From: Altererythrobacter sp.
GTDB taxonomy: Bacteria; Pseudomonadota; Alphaproteobacteria; Sphingomonadales; Sphingomonadaceae
Direction of reading: 5' to 3'
Length of the DNA stretch: 43,659 nt
Assembly (NCBI GenBank): GCA_017308255.1
Contig: JAFKFN010000006.1
Coordinates: forward strand, 172,198-215,856
How positions within the stretch are numbered: the first letter of the stretch is position 1; every line of letters starts with the position of its first letter. The notes beneath the pieces were generated by a model. The model searched no databases and had not been told where the DNA came from. It saw only the letters and a list, made by a program, of their open reading frames with translations. Positions 15,238 through 24,989 of the stretch are shown piece after piece. The position numbers and the translations under genes are program-made.

Positions 15238-16355
15238 CGAGCGGGGCGGACACCGCGCCGCCCGCGTGGGATCGCCTTGCCCACTGGCCCCGGTTTCGCG
15301 CGCGGCTGGCGCTGCTGGCGCTCGGCTTGCTGCTGCTGGCATCGGCCCTGGTGCCGATCACCGCCGGCCCGTCCGAAATCCCCACGCCGTCCGCCGGCGA
15401 AGTCCTGCGCGGCCCCGATCCCGCCACGCCCGCGCCGGTGCGCGATGCCGATCTCGCTTTCTACGACAGCGTGATCGAGCGCATCGCGAAGGGTGAAAGC
15501 TATTACGATTTCATCGTCGAAGCGCAGCGCGCCGCGAATTATCCCGTCCGGCCGGGGCTGGCGGTGCGGCTGCCCACGCTGGCCTATCTCGACGCCTGGC
15601 TCGGCCATTCGGGGCAGATCGCGGCGGCCGTGATCCTGCTGCTGGCGACGCTCGCCGCGTGGTGGCGGCGGCTGGGGGAAGAACCGGGGGGCGAACCGCA
15701 CCGGCTGTGGAAGCTGGCCTTCCTGTATGTCGGCATCTCCCTTGGCCTCAACTCCTACTTCTTCGTGCTGCACGAGCTGTGGGCCGGTGCCTTGCTGGCG
15801 CTGGCTTTCGCGCTGCATCGGCCGGGCCGCTGGGGCGCCTCGCTCGCCGTCGCCGCGCTGGCGCTGGCGATTCGCGAGCAAGCCCTGCCGTTCGTCCTGC
15901 TCATGGGGGCGATGGCCGTGTGGCGGCGCGACTGGCGCGAAGGCGCGGCGTGGGCCGCGCTGGCCGCGCTGTTCCTCGCCGCGCTCACGGTCCATTTGCA
16001 GCTTGTCTCCGCCCATACCCTGCCCACCGATCGGCTGTCGGACAGCTGGCTGGCGCTGCGCGGGCTGTCCGGCGCGCTGTCCAATATCGTGCTGTCCAGC
16101 AACCTGCGCTTCCTGCCGCATTGGCTGGCCGGTCCCCTCGTCGTGGTGGCCATGGCGGGATGGGCTGGCTGGCGATCCCCGGCGGGGACGTTCGGCACCT
16201 TCCTGTTCCTGGGATATGCGCTGGCCTTCGCCATCGCCGGGCGGGATAACAACTTCTACTGGGGCCTGGTGATTGCGCCCGTGCTGTTCATGGGCTTCGC
16301 CTTCGCCCCCCGTGCGCTGGCCTCGCTCGGGCGGGCTGCGCTAGGCAAACCTTAA
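15204..16355 (+). CDS. Multi-pass membrane protein, GT-C-like
   Basis: A 383-residue protein with about eight to nine hydrophobic helices. After TM1 (about 33-52) comes a periplasmic loop with DLAFYDSVIERIAKGESYY and YPVRPGLAVRLPTLAYLDAW. This resembles the first-loop Asp and following region of GT-C polyprenyl-phosphate-sugar glycosyltransferases, but I cannot confirm it. The start is TTG at 15204, preceded at eight bases by GGAGGGG within the ubiB tail. The 34-bp overlap with ubiB points to translational coupling. It may act on a lipid-linked sugar substrate; substrate and product are unknown. Confidence 0.7.
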   Translation: MGSIALGLRDLASGADTAPPAWDRLAHWPRFRARLALLALGLLLLASALVPITAGPSEIPTPSAGEVLRGPDPATPAPVRDADLAFYDSVIERIAKGESYYDFIVEAQRAANYPVRPGLAVRLPTLAYLDAWLGHSGQIAAAVILLLATLAAWWRRLGEEPGGEPHRLWKLAFLYVGISLGLNSYFFVLHELWAGALLALAFALHRPGRWGASLAVAALALAIREQALPFVLLMGAMAVWRRDWREGAAWAALAALFLAALTVHLQLVSAHTLPTDRLSDSWLALRGLSGALSNIVLSSNLRFLPHWLAGPLVVVAMAGWAGWRSPAGTFGTFLFLGYALAFAIAGRDNNFYWGLVIAPVLFMGFAFAPRALASLGRAALGKP

Positions 16356-16468
16356 CCATCGCGGGGCAAGGTCCGGCAGGGTTCGGCCCTCGGGGGGCTG
16401 GTTAATGACTTGTCGCGTAGCTATCTCGCGAAGCCGGGTGAATAGCCGTGGGAGTTGAACACCGCCGC

Positions 16469-18109
16469 ATGGTTGCGCCGCGTATCCTGCTGGTCGTCGG
16501 CGGCGGCATCGCCGCCTACAAGGCGTGCGAGCTTGTCCGTCTCATCCGCAAGGGCGGGGCGGAGGTCACGTGCGTGCTGACGGAAGGCGGCGCGCAGTTC
16601 GTCACGCCGATGAGCCTTGCCGCGCTTTCCGGCAGTCAGGTCCACACCTCGCTGTGGGATCTGAAGGACGAGGCGGAGATCGGCCATATCCAGCTCAGCC
16701 GTTCGGCCGATCTGGTAGTCGTCTGCCCCGCCACGGCGGACCTGATGGCCAAGATGGCCGCCGGCATCGCCGATGATCTCGCCACCACGCTGATCCTCGC
16801 CACCGACAAGCCGGTGCTTGCCGTGCCGGCGATGAACGTGCGCATGTGGCATCATGGCGCCACGCAGCGCAACGTCACCTGGCTGCGCGATGCGGGCGTA
16901 AGGGTGATGCCGCCGGCGGAAGGCGAAATGGCCTGCGGCGAATTCGGCGCCGGGCGGCTGCCGGAACCGGAAATGGTCTGGCTGGAAATCGCCGACATGC
17001 TGGGGCTCGATCCCGGAGAAGCCGGACCGGCGGATATCACCGCCTTCATCGAGGCGCTGGAGCCGGAGGAAGAAGAGCCGCCGGCGCCGGCCGAGGGCGC
17101 GAAGGGCGGCCTTGCCGGCCTGCTTTCCTCGATCATCCCGCGCAGCACCGCCCGCCGCATCCGCGACGATGAAGTCGGCTATTCCGATGAAGAGTTCGCC
17201 CGGATCCCGGCCGAGGACCTGCCGCCCCCGGGCCCACCGCTGCCCGAACCCGTGCTCACCGGCGGGCCGGTCCTGGCGAAGAAGGGCAAGGCCCGGTCCG
17301 CGCCGCCGACGGATCTGCAGGCGATCCATCACCAGCTCGATCCCGCCCGCGCCGTGCCGGAAGCGGCCGGGGCGGAGCCCGATGACATGCCGCAGGCGTT
17401 CGATCCCCTCGCGGGCCAGCCGGATTTCGAGGAAGCGCCCGAGCATCGCCCGCTCTACGGCCGGCACGTGCTGGTCACCGCCGGGCCGACGTACGAGCCG
17501 ATCGACCCGGTGCGCTACATCGCCAATCGGTCGAGCGGGAAGCAGGGCTTCGCGATCGCCGCCATGGCCGCCGCCGCCGGTGCGCGGGTCACGCTGGTGT
17601 CCGGCCCGGTCATGCTGGCGACGCCGCCTGGCGTGGATCGGATCGACGTGGAGACGGCGGAGGAGATGGCCAAGGCGGTCAAGAAGGCGCTGCCGGCCGA
17701 TGTGGGCGTGATGGTCGCCGCCGTGGCGGATTGGCGGACCAAGGATTTCGCCCCGGAAAAGATCAAGAAGCGCGGCTCCGCCCCGCCGGCCCTGCTGCTG
17801 GCCGAAAACCCCGATATCCTCGCCACGGTGGCGGCCGGCCGGCAGCGGCCCCGGCTGCTGATCGGCTTCGCGGCCGAAACGGAAGACGTGCTCGCCAATG
17901 CCCAGCGCAAGCGCAAGGCGAAAGGGGTGGACTGGATCGTCGCCAACGATGTCACGCCGCAGCCTGGGGGCAAGGGCGCGATGGGCGGCGATGAAAACAC
18001 CGTGCACCTCATACGCGAGGGCAAGACGGAGAACTGGGAACGCATGAGCAAGCAGGCCGTGGCGCACAAGCTGGTGGAACGCATGGCGGAGGCCCTGGCC
18101 GATGCCTGA
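16469..18109 (+). CDS. coaBC: Bifunctional CoaBC (phosphopantothenate-cysteine ligase/decarboxylase) with long linker
   Basis: A 546-residue enzyme of CoA synthesis, about 140 longer than usual. The CoaC flavoprotein domain is residues 1-190 with [10 protein letters not shown], His73 in GHIQLSR, PAMN (120-123) and the catalytic Cys156 in MACGEFG. The CoaB ligase domain starts at about 331 with [20 protein letters not shown] and SSGKQG. Between them, residues about 195-328 form a Pro/Ala/Glu-rich, probably disordered insertion. ATG at 16469 gives [13 protein letters not shown], the usual start; a GTG at 16448 with GGGAG nearby would add seven residues. It overlaps dut by 8 bp. Confidence 0.93.
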   Translation: MVAPRILLVVGGGIAAYKACELVRLIRKGGAEVTCVLTEGGAQFVTPMSLAALSGSQVHTSLWDLKDEAEIGHIQLSRSADLVVVCPATADLMAKMAAGIADDLATTLILATDKPVLAVPAMNVRMWHHGATQRNVTWLRDAGVRVMPPAEGEMACGEFGAGRLPEPEMVWLEIADMLGLDPGEAGPADITAFIEALEPEEEEPPAPAEGAKGGLAGLLSSIIPRSTARRIRDDEVGYSDEEFARIPAEDLPPPGPPLPEPVLTGGPVLAKKGKARSAPPTDLQAIHHQLDPARAVPEAAGAEPDDMPQAFDPLAGQPDFEEAPEHRPLYGRHVLVTAGPTYEPIDPVRYIANRSSGKQGFAIAAMAAAAGARVTLVSGPVMLATPPGVDRIDVETAEEMAKAVKKALPADVGVMVAAVADWRTKDFAPEKIKKRGSAPPALLLAENPDILATVAAGRQRPRLLIGFAAETEDVLANAQRKRKAKGVDWIVANDVTPQPGGKGAMGGDENTVHLIREGKTENWERMSKQAVAHKLVERMAEALADA

Positions 18110-18563
18110 CACGGCATCGGTGCGCATCCGCCGCTTGCCGCACGGCGATGGCCTGCCGCTGCCGGCTTATGCGACGCCGGGGGCCGCCGGGATGGACGTG
18201 GTCGCGGCGGAGAACGTCACGCTGGCGCCGGGCGCCCGTCACGCCGTTGCCACCGGCTTTTCACTGGCGATTCCTGAAGGCTACGAGATCCAGGTGCGCC
18301 CACGCTCGGGCCTGGCGCTCAAGCACGGCATCACTGTGCCCAACACGCCCGGCACGATCGATTCCGATTATCGCGGCGAAGTGAAAGTCATCCTGATCAA
18401 CCACGGGGCCGAGCCGTTCCCGGTCCACCGCGGCGACCGCATCGCCCAGCTCGTGCTCGCGCCAGTCACGCTCGCGGTATGGCAGGAAGTCGCCGAACTG
18501 GACCAGACGGAGCGCGGCTCCGGCGGATTCGGCTCCACCGGCGGCCACGCCCGGCTGGTTTGA
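18102..18563 (+). CDS. dut: dUTP diphosphatase
   Basis: A 153-residue trimeric dUTPase, hydrolysing dUTP to dUMP and PPi. The five family motifs are visible: [10 protein letters not shown] (motif 1), [11 protein letters not shown] (motif 2), [13 protein letters not shown] (motif 3), GDRIAQLV (motif 4), and the flexible C-terminal [10 protein letters not shown] (motif 5). ATG at 18102 overlaps the end of coaBC, the common coaBC-dut arrangement of alphaproteobacteria, and implies coupled translation. Confidence 0.97.
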   Translation: MPDTASVRIRRLPHGDGLPLPAYATPGAAGMDVVAAENVTLAPGARHAVATGFSLAIPEGYEIQVRPRSGLALKHGITVPNTPGTIDSDYRGEVKVILINHGAEPFPVHRGDRIAQLVLAPVTLAVWQEVAELDQTERGSGGFGSTGGHARLV

Positions 18564-18578
18564 TCATGCAAGGAAAGT

Positions 18579-18662
18579 CGTCATTGCGAGGAGCGTAGCG
18601 ACGAAGCAATCCAGGGGCGGTGCAGCGCGGCCCTGGATTGCTTCGCTACGCTCGCAATGACG
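18579..18662. repeat. Dispersed inverted repeat, family 1
   Basis: A right arm at 18631-18662 matches the family exactly. The left arm at 18579-18615 carries small insertions (an extra GAG after TTGCGAG and an extra C before GAAGCAATCC), so the hairpin would have bulges. It lies between the convergent dut and DUF4136 genes. Confidence 0.9.
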
Positions 18663-18681
18663 ATGAAGGCCTGACCCGCGC

Positions 18682-19386
18682 TCAGCGGCGGCTCTGGTTC
18701 TCCGGCGCCACCGAAATGCGCACCGTCTCTCCCGAATTGCCCGGGAAATCGGTGAACATCGCGTCGATCAGGTTGGGCACCAGGTATTGCAGCCTGTTCG
18801 AGGTCGACGCGGCTTCCGCCTGGCCTTCGAACAGCCGCTGGCCATCCGATGCGCGGTCGATCTTCAGCTCGATGCCGCTGGTATAGACGGTATAGCTATA
18901 GACGTCCGGCCCGTTGAAGAAGCTGTCGTTCCAGCCATAGCCCCACTCGCGATAGGGCACATAGGCCACGCGCGGCCCGTTCGGCGTGCGATAGACCACC
19001 GGGCGATAGCTGTACCAGGAATTGTAGAACGGATCGCGATAGAACCCGGACGAACGCACCCGCTCGCGCCCGTTGTCCACGCCATAGTCGAACTTGACGA
19101 TGAGCTGCGCGTCCGAGGCATTGGCCACGGGCGTGTATCCCAGCGCCGCCAGGTGATCGGCGACGAGTTTGGCATAGCTGCGGAACTCGATGCCGCCGGC
19201 CAGCGCCGGATCGTCCGCCACTACGGCGAAAGTCTGGCCGGCGGGGGCCGGCAATTGCGATTCGAACCGTGAAACATCGGCCCGGAAGGGGGAGGCGCAG
19301 GCCGCCAGCGCGCCGATCGCGAAAGTCGCCAAGGCGAGCTTCGCGGTGCGGCGCCATTTGCTGCCCCAGTTGCTGAAGGTGTTCAT
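18682..19386 (-). CDS. DUF4136-like lipoprotein
   Basis: A 234-residue secreted protein. A basic N-terminus (NWGSKWRRTAK) is followed by a hydrophobic stretch and a lipobox LAACAS near residues 27-32, so it is probably an outer-membrane or periplasmic lipoprotein. The mature part begins RADVSRFESQLPA and has the region LVADHLAALGYTPVANASDA followed by a Tyr/Trp-rich segment (about 125-165), as in DUF4136 proteins, whose function is unknown. ATG at 19386; the frame is open further upstream but the signal peptide fixes this start. It is downstream of trpS on the same strand after 164 bp. Confidence 0.75.
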   Translation of the reverse strand: MNTFSNWGSKWRRTAKLALATFAIGALAACASPFRADVSRFESQLPAPAGQTFAVVADDPALAGGIEFRSYAKLVADHLAALGYTPVANASDAQLIVKFDYGVDNGRERVRSSGFYRDPFYNSWYSYRPVVYRTPNGPRVAYVPYREWGYGWNDSFFNGPDVYSYTVYTSGIELKIDRASDGQRLFEGQAEAASTSNRLQYLVPNLIDAMFTDFPGNSGETVRISVAPENQSRR

Positions 19387-19550
19387 GCGAAAGACTCCGA
19401 AACTCAGGTGCGTAGCCCGCCGCTGTCCCTCAACCCGGCACGGGTCTGCCATCGATATACCGTGTCATAAACCCGGCGGGCTGAATAGCGCTTGAATGCC
19501 GCAAGCGGGAAAACCCAGGCTTTTCAGGCACGTCTCCGCCCCGCCGCGAT

Positions 19551-20567
19551 TCACCCCCGGACCAGCCCCAGCGCCTCGTACGTCGCGGCAAGAGTCGGCT
19601 CCGCGATCGCGCGTGCGCGGGCGGCCCCGCGAGCGAGGATGGCGTCCAGCGCTTCGCGATCGCGCAGCAGGGCGTTGAACCGCTCCGTGATCGGCCGCAG
19701 CGTTTCCACCATCAATTCGCCTAGCGCGGGCTTGAACACCCCGAACCCCTGCCCGCCGTATTCGGCCAGCACGTCCGCCACTGTCCGGTCGGACAGGGCG
19801 GCATAGATCGCCACCAGGTTGAGCGCCTCGGCCCGGCCGGCTAGGCCTTCCACCTCGCTCGGCAGCGGCTCGGGATCGGTCTTGGCCTTCTTGACCTTCT
19901 TCATCACCTCGTCGGGATGGTCGGACAGGTTGATCCGGCTCATGTCCGAAGGGTCGGACTTGCTCATCTTCATGGTCCCGTCGCGCAGGCTCATGATCCG
20001 CGCGGCTTCCGGCGGGATGATCGGATCGGGCAGGGTGAACACCGGCGCATCGTCCGGGCAGAAGTCGTTGTTGAACTTCTGCGCGATGTCGCGGGCAAGC
20101 TCCAGATGCTGCTTCTGGTCCTCCCCCACCGGCACGTGGGTGGCCTGGTACAGCAGCACATCGGCCGCCTGCAGCACGGGATAAGTGAACAGCGCCACGC
20201 TGGCGCCTTCGCGGTTCTTGCCGGACTTGTCCTTGAACTGCGTCATGCGGTTCAGCCAGCCCATCCGCGCGGTGCCGTTCAGCAGCCATTGCATCTCGGC
20301 ATGGGCGGGGACTTGCGCCTGGTTGAACAGGATCGAGCGGTTCGGATCGATGCCGCAGGCGACCAGCGCCGCCGTCATCTCCAGCGTCGCCGCGCGCAGT
20401 TCGGCGGGATCGTGGGGCATGGAGATCGCATGAAGATCGGCCAGGAAGAACAGGCATTCGCTGCCTTGTTCCATCGAATCCTGCATCCGCGCCCAGTTGC
20501 GGATGGCGCCGAGATAATTGCCAAGGTGGAGGGAGCCGGTCGGCTGGATACCGGAAACAATGCGCAT
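19551..20567 (-). CDS. trpS: Tryptophanyl-tRNA synthetase
   Basis: A 338-residue class I aminoacyl-tRNA synthetase charging tRNA-Trp. The HIGH-type motif reads SLHLGNYLG (12-20), and KMSKSDPSD lies at 200-208. QATHVPVGEDQKQHLELAR is the conserved tRNA/tryptophan region. The length matches bacterial TrpRS (about 334). The ATG at 20567 has no strong ribosome site. It is separated from the upstream murJ gene by an intrinsic terminator, so it probably has its own promoter. Confidence 0.97.
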   Translation of the reverse strand: MRIVSGIQPTGSLHLGNYLGAIRNWARMQDSMEQGSECLFFLADLHAISMPHDPAELRAATLEMTAALVACGIDPNRSILFNQAQVPAHAEMQWLLNGTARMGWLNRMTQFKDKSGKNREGASVALFTYPVLQAADVLLYQATHVPVGEDQKQHLELARDIAQKFNNDFCPDDAPVFTLPDPIIPPEAARIMSLRDGTMKMSKSDPSDMSRINLSDHPDEVMKKVKKAKTDPEPLPSEVEGLAGRAEALNLVAIYAALSDRTVADVLAEYGGQGFGVFKPALGELMVETLRPITERFNALLRDREALDAILARGAARARAIAEPTLAATYEALGLVRG

Positions 20568-20595
20568 AGTGATGGCCTCGAAAAAATCGGATTTG

Positions 20596-20625
20596 GAAAA
20601 ACAGGGCGCCCGAAAGGCCGGGCGC
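20596..20625 (-). terminator. Intrinsic terminator after murJ
   Basis: A 7-bp stem GCGCCCG (20606-20612) / CGGGCGC (20619-20625) with a 6-base loop is followed on the minus strand by CCTGTTTTTCC. It sits 137 bp past the murJ stop and about 30 bp before the trpS start. Confidence 0.7.
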
Positions 20626-20761
20626 TGCGCTCAGCAGGTGGCGCTGCTCGGCCATCGCCAGGCCGCCCGGCCGCGCGCGGTGAAGCGCGTGCGCTTACGC
20701 AGGAGGGGGGCCATGGTTTCCATCGCCGGCGCGCATATCACATTATGCCGCGGGTGAAACC

Positions 20762-22363
20762 CTACTCGGAAAGATTGACCGGCTCGGCCTTCCGCTTGCG
20801 CCGCAGCTGCGCCAGCAGGTCCTTATCGATCGCGCCGATCAGCCAGGCCACGGCGAAGAACGCGATGATGCCCGCGCCCACCAGCACAGCCAGCGACCAC
20901 ATCCGTTCGATCACGTTGCCGCCATAGCGGTCGGCCATCAGCGGCATCAGCCACAGCAGCAGCGCGCTCATCGCCAGGGTGGCGACGATCTGGCGGGCGA
21001 TTCGCCCGGCCAGCTTGCCGGTCATGTGGAACCAGCCGCGCCGGTGCAGCAGCGTGTAGAGCGTCAGCACGTTGAGCGTGGCGGTGAACGCCGTCGCCCC
21101 CGCTAGGCCCACGATGCCGTAGATCGGCACGACGATGAAATTGATCGTGATGTTGATCGCCAGCGCGCCCGCCGCCACCCACACCGGGGTGCGCGTGTCT
21201 TCCCGGCTGAAGAAGGCCGGCTGGAACACCTTGACCAGCACATAGGCCGGCAATCCGCAGACCAGGGCGATGACGATATGCGCCATGATCGCCCCGTCGG
21301 CCTGGGTCATTCGCCCGCCCACGAAGAATGCGGTCACGAAGGCCGGGGCGCAGATCGCCAGCGCAGCCGCGGCGGGCAGGGTCAGCAGCGTGCCCACTTC
21401 CACCGCATTGGCTTGCAGCCGCTGCGCCTCGGGGCCGTCGCCCGTCTGGATATGCCGCGCCAGCATCGGCAGGATCGCCGTGCCCAGCGCGATGCCGAAG
21501 ATGCCCAGCGGCATCTGGTTCAGCCGGTCGGCCATCTTGAGCAGCGTCAGCGAGCCCTGCGGCAGGCTGGTGGCGAAGAACGTGTCGACCAGCTGGCTGA
21601 TCTGGTAGATGCCGGCGCCGAAGGTCGCGGGCAGGATCAGCATCCCCAGCCTGCGCACCTCGGGCGTCAGGCGCGGCCAGGTCATCGTCAGGCGGACGCC
21701 CGCCTTGCGCGTGGCCCAGGTCATATAGGCAAGCTGCGCCACGCCGGCCAGCGCCAGCGCCACCGATTGGGCATAGGCCACCGTCACGTCGCTGCCGCCG
21801 AAATCCTCGCGCAGAACGTAACCGGCCACGATGCCGCCGATCAGCACCACATTGAGCAGCACCGGCACGAAGGCGCCGGGCGCGAAGCGCGATCGCGCAT
21901 TGAGCAGGCCCGACAGCATCGCCACCAGGCTGACCAGCATCAGATAGGGGAAGGTGATCCGCGAAAGGTTGACCGCCAGTTCGAACTTGCCCGGCACCGC
22001 CTGGTATTCGCGCGCCAGCAGCCAGACGATTCCCGGCATAGCCAGCATCGCCACGGCCGAAAAGCCCAGCAGCACCCATACGAACACCGCCAGCACGTCA
22101 TTGGCGAAGCGCTCGGCCGCCGCCTCGCCGCCCTCTTCCGCGTGCAGCGCGCGCGAATACATCGGCACGAAAGCCACGGAAAAAGCGCCTTCGGCAAACA
22201 GCCGGCGGAAGGTGTTCGGCAGGGTGAAGGCCAGTTGCCAGGCATCCGCCGCCAGCCCCGCGCCCAGCACCCGGGCCAGCAGCATGTCGCGCACGAAGCC
22301 GAACACGCGGCTCAGCGCGGTCAGGCCGCCGATCGTGCCGACGTTCTTGACCAGGCTGCTCAA
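20762..22363 (-). CDS. murJ: Lipid II flippase MurJ
   Basis: A 533-residue inner-membrane protein of the MOP superfamily with about 14 transmembrane helices. It moves lipid II to the periplasmic face for peptidoglycan synthesis. The N-terminus SSLVKNVGTIGGLTALSR and VFGFVRDMLLARVLGAG are diagnostic, as is the LPNTFRRLFAEGAFSVAFVP segment that follows. The start codon is TTG at 22363, with GAGGGGGAA upstream at normal spacing. It follows secB by 24 bp on the same strand, so the two are likely cotranscribed. Confidence 0.95.
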   Translation of the reverse strand: MSSLVKNVGTIGGLTALSRVFGFVRDMLLARVLGAGLAADAWQLAFTLPNTFRRLFAEGAFSVAFVPMYSRALHAEEGGEAAAERFANDVLAVFVWVLLGFSAVAMLAMPGIVWLLAREYQAVPGKFELAVNLSRITFPYLMLVSLVAMLSGLLNARSRFAPGAFVPVLLNVVLIGGIVAGYVLREDFGGSDVTVAYAQSVALALAGVAQLAYMTWATRKAGVRLTMTWPRLTPEVRRLGMLILPATFGAGIYQISQLVDTFFATSLPQGSLTLLKMADRLNQMPLGIFGIALGTAILPMLARHIQTGDGPEAQRLQANAVEVGTLLTLPAAAALAICAPAFVTAFFVGGRMTQADGAIMAHIVIALVCGLPAYVLVKVFQPAFFSREDTRTPVWVAAGALAINITINFIVVPIYGIVGLAGATAFTATLNVLTLYTLLHRRGWFHMTGKLAGRIARQIVATLAMSALLLWLMPLMADRYGGNVIERMWSLAVLVGAGIIAFFAVAWLIGAIDKDLLAQLRRKRKAEPVNLSE

Positions 22364-22387
22364 GCCCGTTCCCCCTCTATGGGAAAA

Positions 22388-22918
22388 TCAGCTTTCGCTG
22401 GCCGGGGTCCCGCCTTGTCCATCCGGCTGCTGCTGTTGCTGCTGCAACTGCTGAATGTAGAGCCCGTTGAAATCGATCGGATCGAGCAGCAGCGGCGCGA
22501 AGCCCGCGTCGCGCACGGCATCGGCCAGCACGCGCCGGGCGAAGGGGAACAGGATGCGCGGCGCTTCGGCGTAAGTGAAGGCGTGCTTCTGCTCGTCGGT
22601 CATGTTGCGCATGCCCACCAGGCCGCAATAGGCCAGCTCGACGATATAGGCCGTGCCTTGCCCCGCCTTGGCGGTGACGCCCACTTTCAGCTCGATCTCG
22701 TTCACCTCGTCGTTGATCTTGCGCGATCCGATGTTGAACTGCACGTCGATCGCCGGCTGCTCCGTCCACTGGAGGCTTTCCGGCGCGCGGGGATTCTCGA
22801 CCGAAAGGTCCTTCACATATTGCGACAGCAGCCCGGCCACGGGCAGCGTGTCCGCGCCGTTGCCGCCATTCGCGGTGTCCGAATCGAGATTGGTGAGGAC
22901 GTCGCCTTGTTCGGCCAT
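22388..22918 (-). CDS. secB: Protein-export chaperone SecB
   Basis: A 176-residue tetrameric chaperone that keeps preproteins unfolded and passes them to SecA. The core segment QYVKDLSVENPRAPESL and the acidic/hydrophobic strands up to ILFPFARRVLADAVRDAGFAP are typical. The tail has a Gln-rich stretch (QQLQQQQQQPDGQ). ATG at 22918 gives MAEQGDVL; the frame extends upstream but that lies in the divergent promoter region. It heads the secB-murJ unit and diverges from the Tim44-like gene. Confidence 0.95.
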   Translation of the reverse strand: MAEQGDVLTNLDSDTANGGNGADTLPVAGLLSQYVKDLSVENPRAPESLQWTEQPAIDVQFNIGSRKINDEVNEIELKVGVTAKAGQGTAYIVELAYCGLVGMRNMTDEQKHAFTYAEAPRILFPFARRVLADAVRDAGFAPLLLDPIDFNGLYIQQLQQQQQQPDGQGGTPASES

Positions 22919-23145
22919 GCGTTTCCACTTTCGGTAAAACAGGTTTTTGGAACGTGTCCGCGCGCTAGCACCGGCATGGCGCAGCCGCAACGCCTGCGAA
23001 AAAAGCGTCACAATCGTGGACCGGCGCGGCCGGCGGGGTGTTGTTCATTTGTATTTGGCACCTATTTCGGGCACGATTGGGACTACGCCGGCGCAAGCGG
23101 CGCCCTCCCAGGGCGCACCCTCCGGCATTTGATCGGACAAGCGAA

Positions 23146-23799
23146 GTGATCGTTGAAATCGTCATCCTGGCCATGATCGCGGCTTTTCTCGGCCTCAGGC
23201 TCTATTCCGTCCTCGGCCGCAGGGCGGAGCATGAGGAAGAGGCGGTGCCTACCCGTTTCGAACGGGGCACCGGCAACGCGCCCCATGCCGTGGCCGCGCC
23301 CGCGGCCGAAACGCCGCGCCCCCAGCGTGAGATCGCCGGCTTTCCGCCCGCGATCGAACAGGGCCTGCGCGACATCTCCATGGCGGACCGCCGGTTTGAC
23401 CTGCTGACCTTCCTCGAAGGCGCCAAGGCCGCCTATGCAATGATCCTCGAAGCCTTCTGGCGCGGCGACAGGGAAGAACTGCGTCAGCTTTGCGACGATG
23501 ACGTCTACGCCGGCTTCGCCGCCGCGATCGACGCGCGTGAGGCAGCCGGCGAAGTGCTCGAAAACCGGCTCGTGCGGATCGAGGATACGGTGGTCGAATC
23601 CGCCGCGCTGGAAGGCCGCACCGCGCGCATCACCGTACGCTTCAGCGCCGATGTCGCCACCGTCACCCGGGACAAGGACGGCAACGTGATCGCCGGCTCG
23701 CTCGATGACGCGGTGGAAAGCAACGACATCTGGACTTTCGCCCGCGAAGTGAACGCCAGCGGGCCCGACTGGCTGCTCGACGAAACCGACGAAGGCTGA
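23146..23799 (+). CDS. Tim44-like domain protein
   Basis: A 217-residue protein with an N-terminal transmembrane helix (about 2-22, beginning IVEIVILAMIAAFLGL), a low-complexity spacer, and a C-terminal Tim44/TimA domain from about residue 75 (FLEGAKAAYAMILEAFWRGD through DIWTFAREV). In mitochondria Tim44 links the TIM23 channel to Hsp70; bacterial homologues are membrane-anchored and of unclear role. The start is GTG at 23146, where the anchor helix begins. It is the first gene of a Tim44-mltA-smr run that diverges from secB, a conserved alphaproteobacterial neighbourhood. Confidence 0.85.
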   Translation: MIVEIVILAMIAAFLGLRLYSVLGRRAEHEEEAVPTRFERGTGNAPHAVAAPAAETPRPQREIAGFPPAIEQGLRDISMADRRFDLLTFLEGAKAAYAMILEAFWRGDREELRQLCDDDVYAGFAAAIDAREAAGEVLENRLVRIEDTVVESAALEGRTARITVRFSADVATVTRDKDGNVIAGSLDDAVESNDIWTFAREVNASGPDWLLDETDEG

Positions 23800-23807
23800 T
23801 CCCGGCC

Positions 23808-24989
23808 ATGCGGGCGGCGCGCATCGCTGCATTCGCGGCGTTCGCCTTGCTTGCCAGTTGCCGCGCCATCCCGCCGGGCGAACGGCCCGGCGCCGCGCCG
23901 CCTCCAGCCCCTGCCACCGCGCTGCTTGCCGGCGTGCGCCCCGGCCCTTCGATCGAATCGCTCGGCCTGCGGGCGGATGATGCCGCCGCCGCGCTCGGCT
24001 CGTTTCTCGAAAGCTGTCCCAAGCTGGTCCAGCGCACCGATGCCAGCGCCCTGACTCGCGGGGACGACTGGCGCCCGGCCTGCACCGCCGCGACGGCTTG
24101 GCCCCGGGGCGATGCCGCCCGCTTTTTCGCGGGCTACTTCGAAACCGCGCAAGTGGGTGACGGGGCCGCCTTCGCCACCGGCTATTACGAACCAGAGATC
24201 GCGGGATCGCGCGTGCGCCGGCCGGGCTTCGAGGTGCCGGTCTATGCCTTGCCCTCCGATCTCGTCCGCGCCTGGCCGGATGACATGCCGGCGGACCAGC
24301 GCAGCGGCCAGCCGCCGCTCGGCCGCTATGACGAGAACGGCCGTTTCGTCCCCTATTACGACCGCGCCGAGATCGAGGCGGGCGCGCTTGCCGGCCGGGG
24401 GCTGGAGATCGCCTGGGCGGCGGACCCGGTGGAATTCTTCTTCCTACAGATCCAGGGCTCCGGCCGGCTGGTCGATCCCCAGGGAGAGGTGATCCGCATC
24501 GGCTACGCCGGCCAGAACGGGCGCGATTATGTCGCCATCGGCGCGCTGATGCGCCAGCGCGGCCTGCTGGGTGACGGGCCGGGGCAGTACCCTTCCTCGA
24601 TGCAGGGCATCATGCAGTACCTGCACGATTATCCCGCGGAAGGCGCGGCGCTGATGCGCGAGAACAAGTCGTGGGTGTTCTTCCGCGAGCTGACCGGCGA
24701 TGGCCCGCTCGGCGCGCTCGAAGTGCCCGTGCGGCGCGAAAGCTCGGTGGCGGCGGACCCGGCTTTCGTCCCTCTCGGCGCGCCCGTTTTCCTGGAAATG
24801 GACCGGCCCGAGGCGGATGGCCTGTGGATCGCGCAGGACACCGGTGGGGCGATCAAGGGGCCCAACCGGTTCGATACCTTCTGGGGCGCCGGGGCCGAAG
24901 CGCGCACGATCGCCGGCGGGATGAGCGCGCGGGGCCGGGCCCTGCTGCTGCTACCGAAGGGAACGCTGGCCCGGCTCGGCGGGCAATGA
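23808..24989 (+). CDS. mltA: Membrane-bound lytic murein transglycosylase A
   Basis: A 393-residue lipoprotein transglycosylase that cleaves peptidoglycan glycan strands with anhydro-MurNAc formation. The signal ends in lipobox LLASC (about 14-18). The MltA barrel is recognisable by TGYYEPEIAGS, PYYDRAEIEAG, VEFFFLQIQGSGRL and IRIGYAGQNGRDY. The 3D domain includes the catalytic Asp in IAQDTGGAIKGPNRFDTFWG. ATG at 23808, nine bases after the Tim44-like stop. Its stop overlaps the start of the Smr gene (ATGA). Confidence 0.95.
   Translation: MRAARIAAFAAFALLASCRAIPPGERPGAAPPPAPATALLAGVRPGPSIESLGLRADDAAAALGSFLESCPKLVQRTDASALTRGDDWRPACTAATAWPRGDAARFFAGYFETAQVGDGAAFATGYYEPEIAGSRVRRPGFEVPVYALPSDLVRAWPDDMPADQRSGQPPLGRYDENGRFVPYYDRAEIEAGALAGRGLEIAWAADPVEFFFLQIQGSGRLVDPQGEVIRIGYAGQNGRDYVAIGALMRQRGLLGDGPGQYPSSMQGIMQYLHDYPAEGAALMRENKSWVFFRELTGDGPLGALEVPVRRESSVAADPAFVPLGAPVFLEMDRPEADGLWIAQDTGGAIKGPNRFDTFWGAGAEARTIAGGMSARGRALLLLPKGTLARLGGQ

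Noticed and set aside
16421-18127. A long minus-strand frame opposite coaBC
   Set aside because: It mirrors coaBC codon by codon, with no recognisable motif or ribosome site.
21278-23149. A long plus-strand frame opposite murJ and secB
   Set aside because: It spans two well-identified minus-strand genes and their gap, and its composition is typical of antisense translation.
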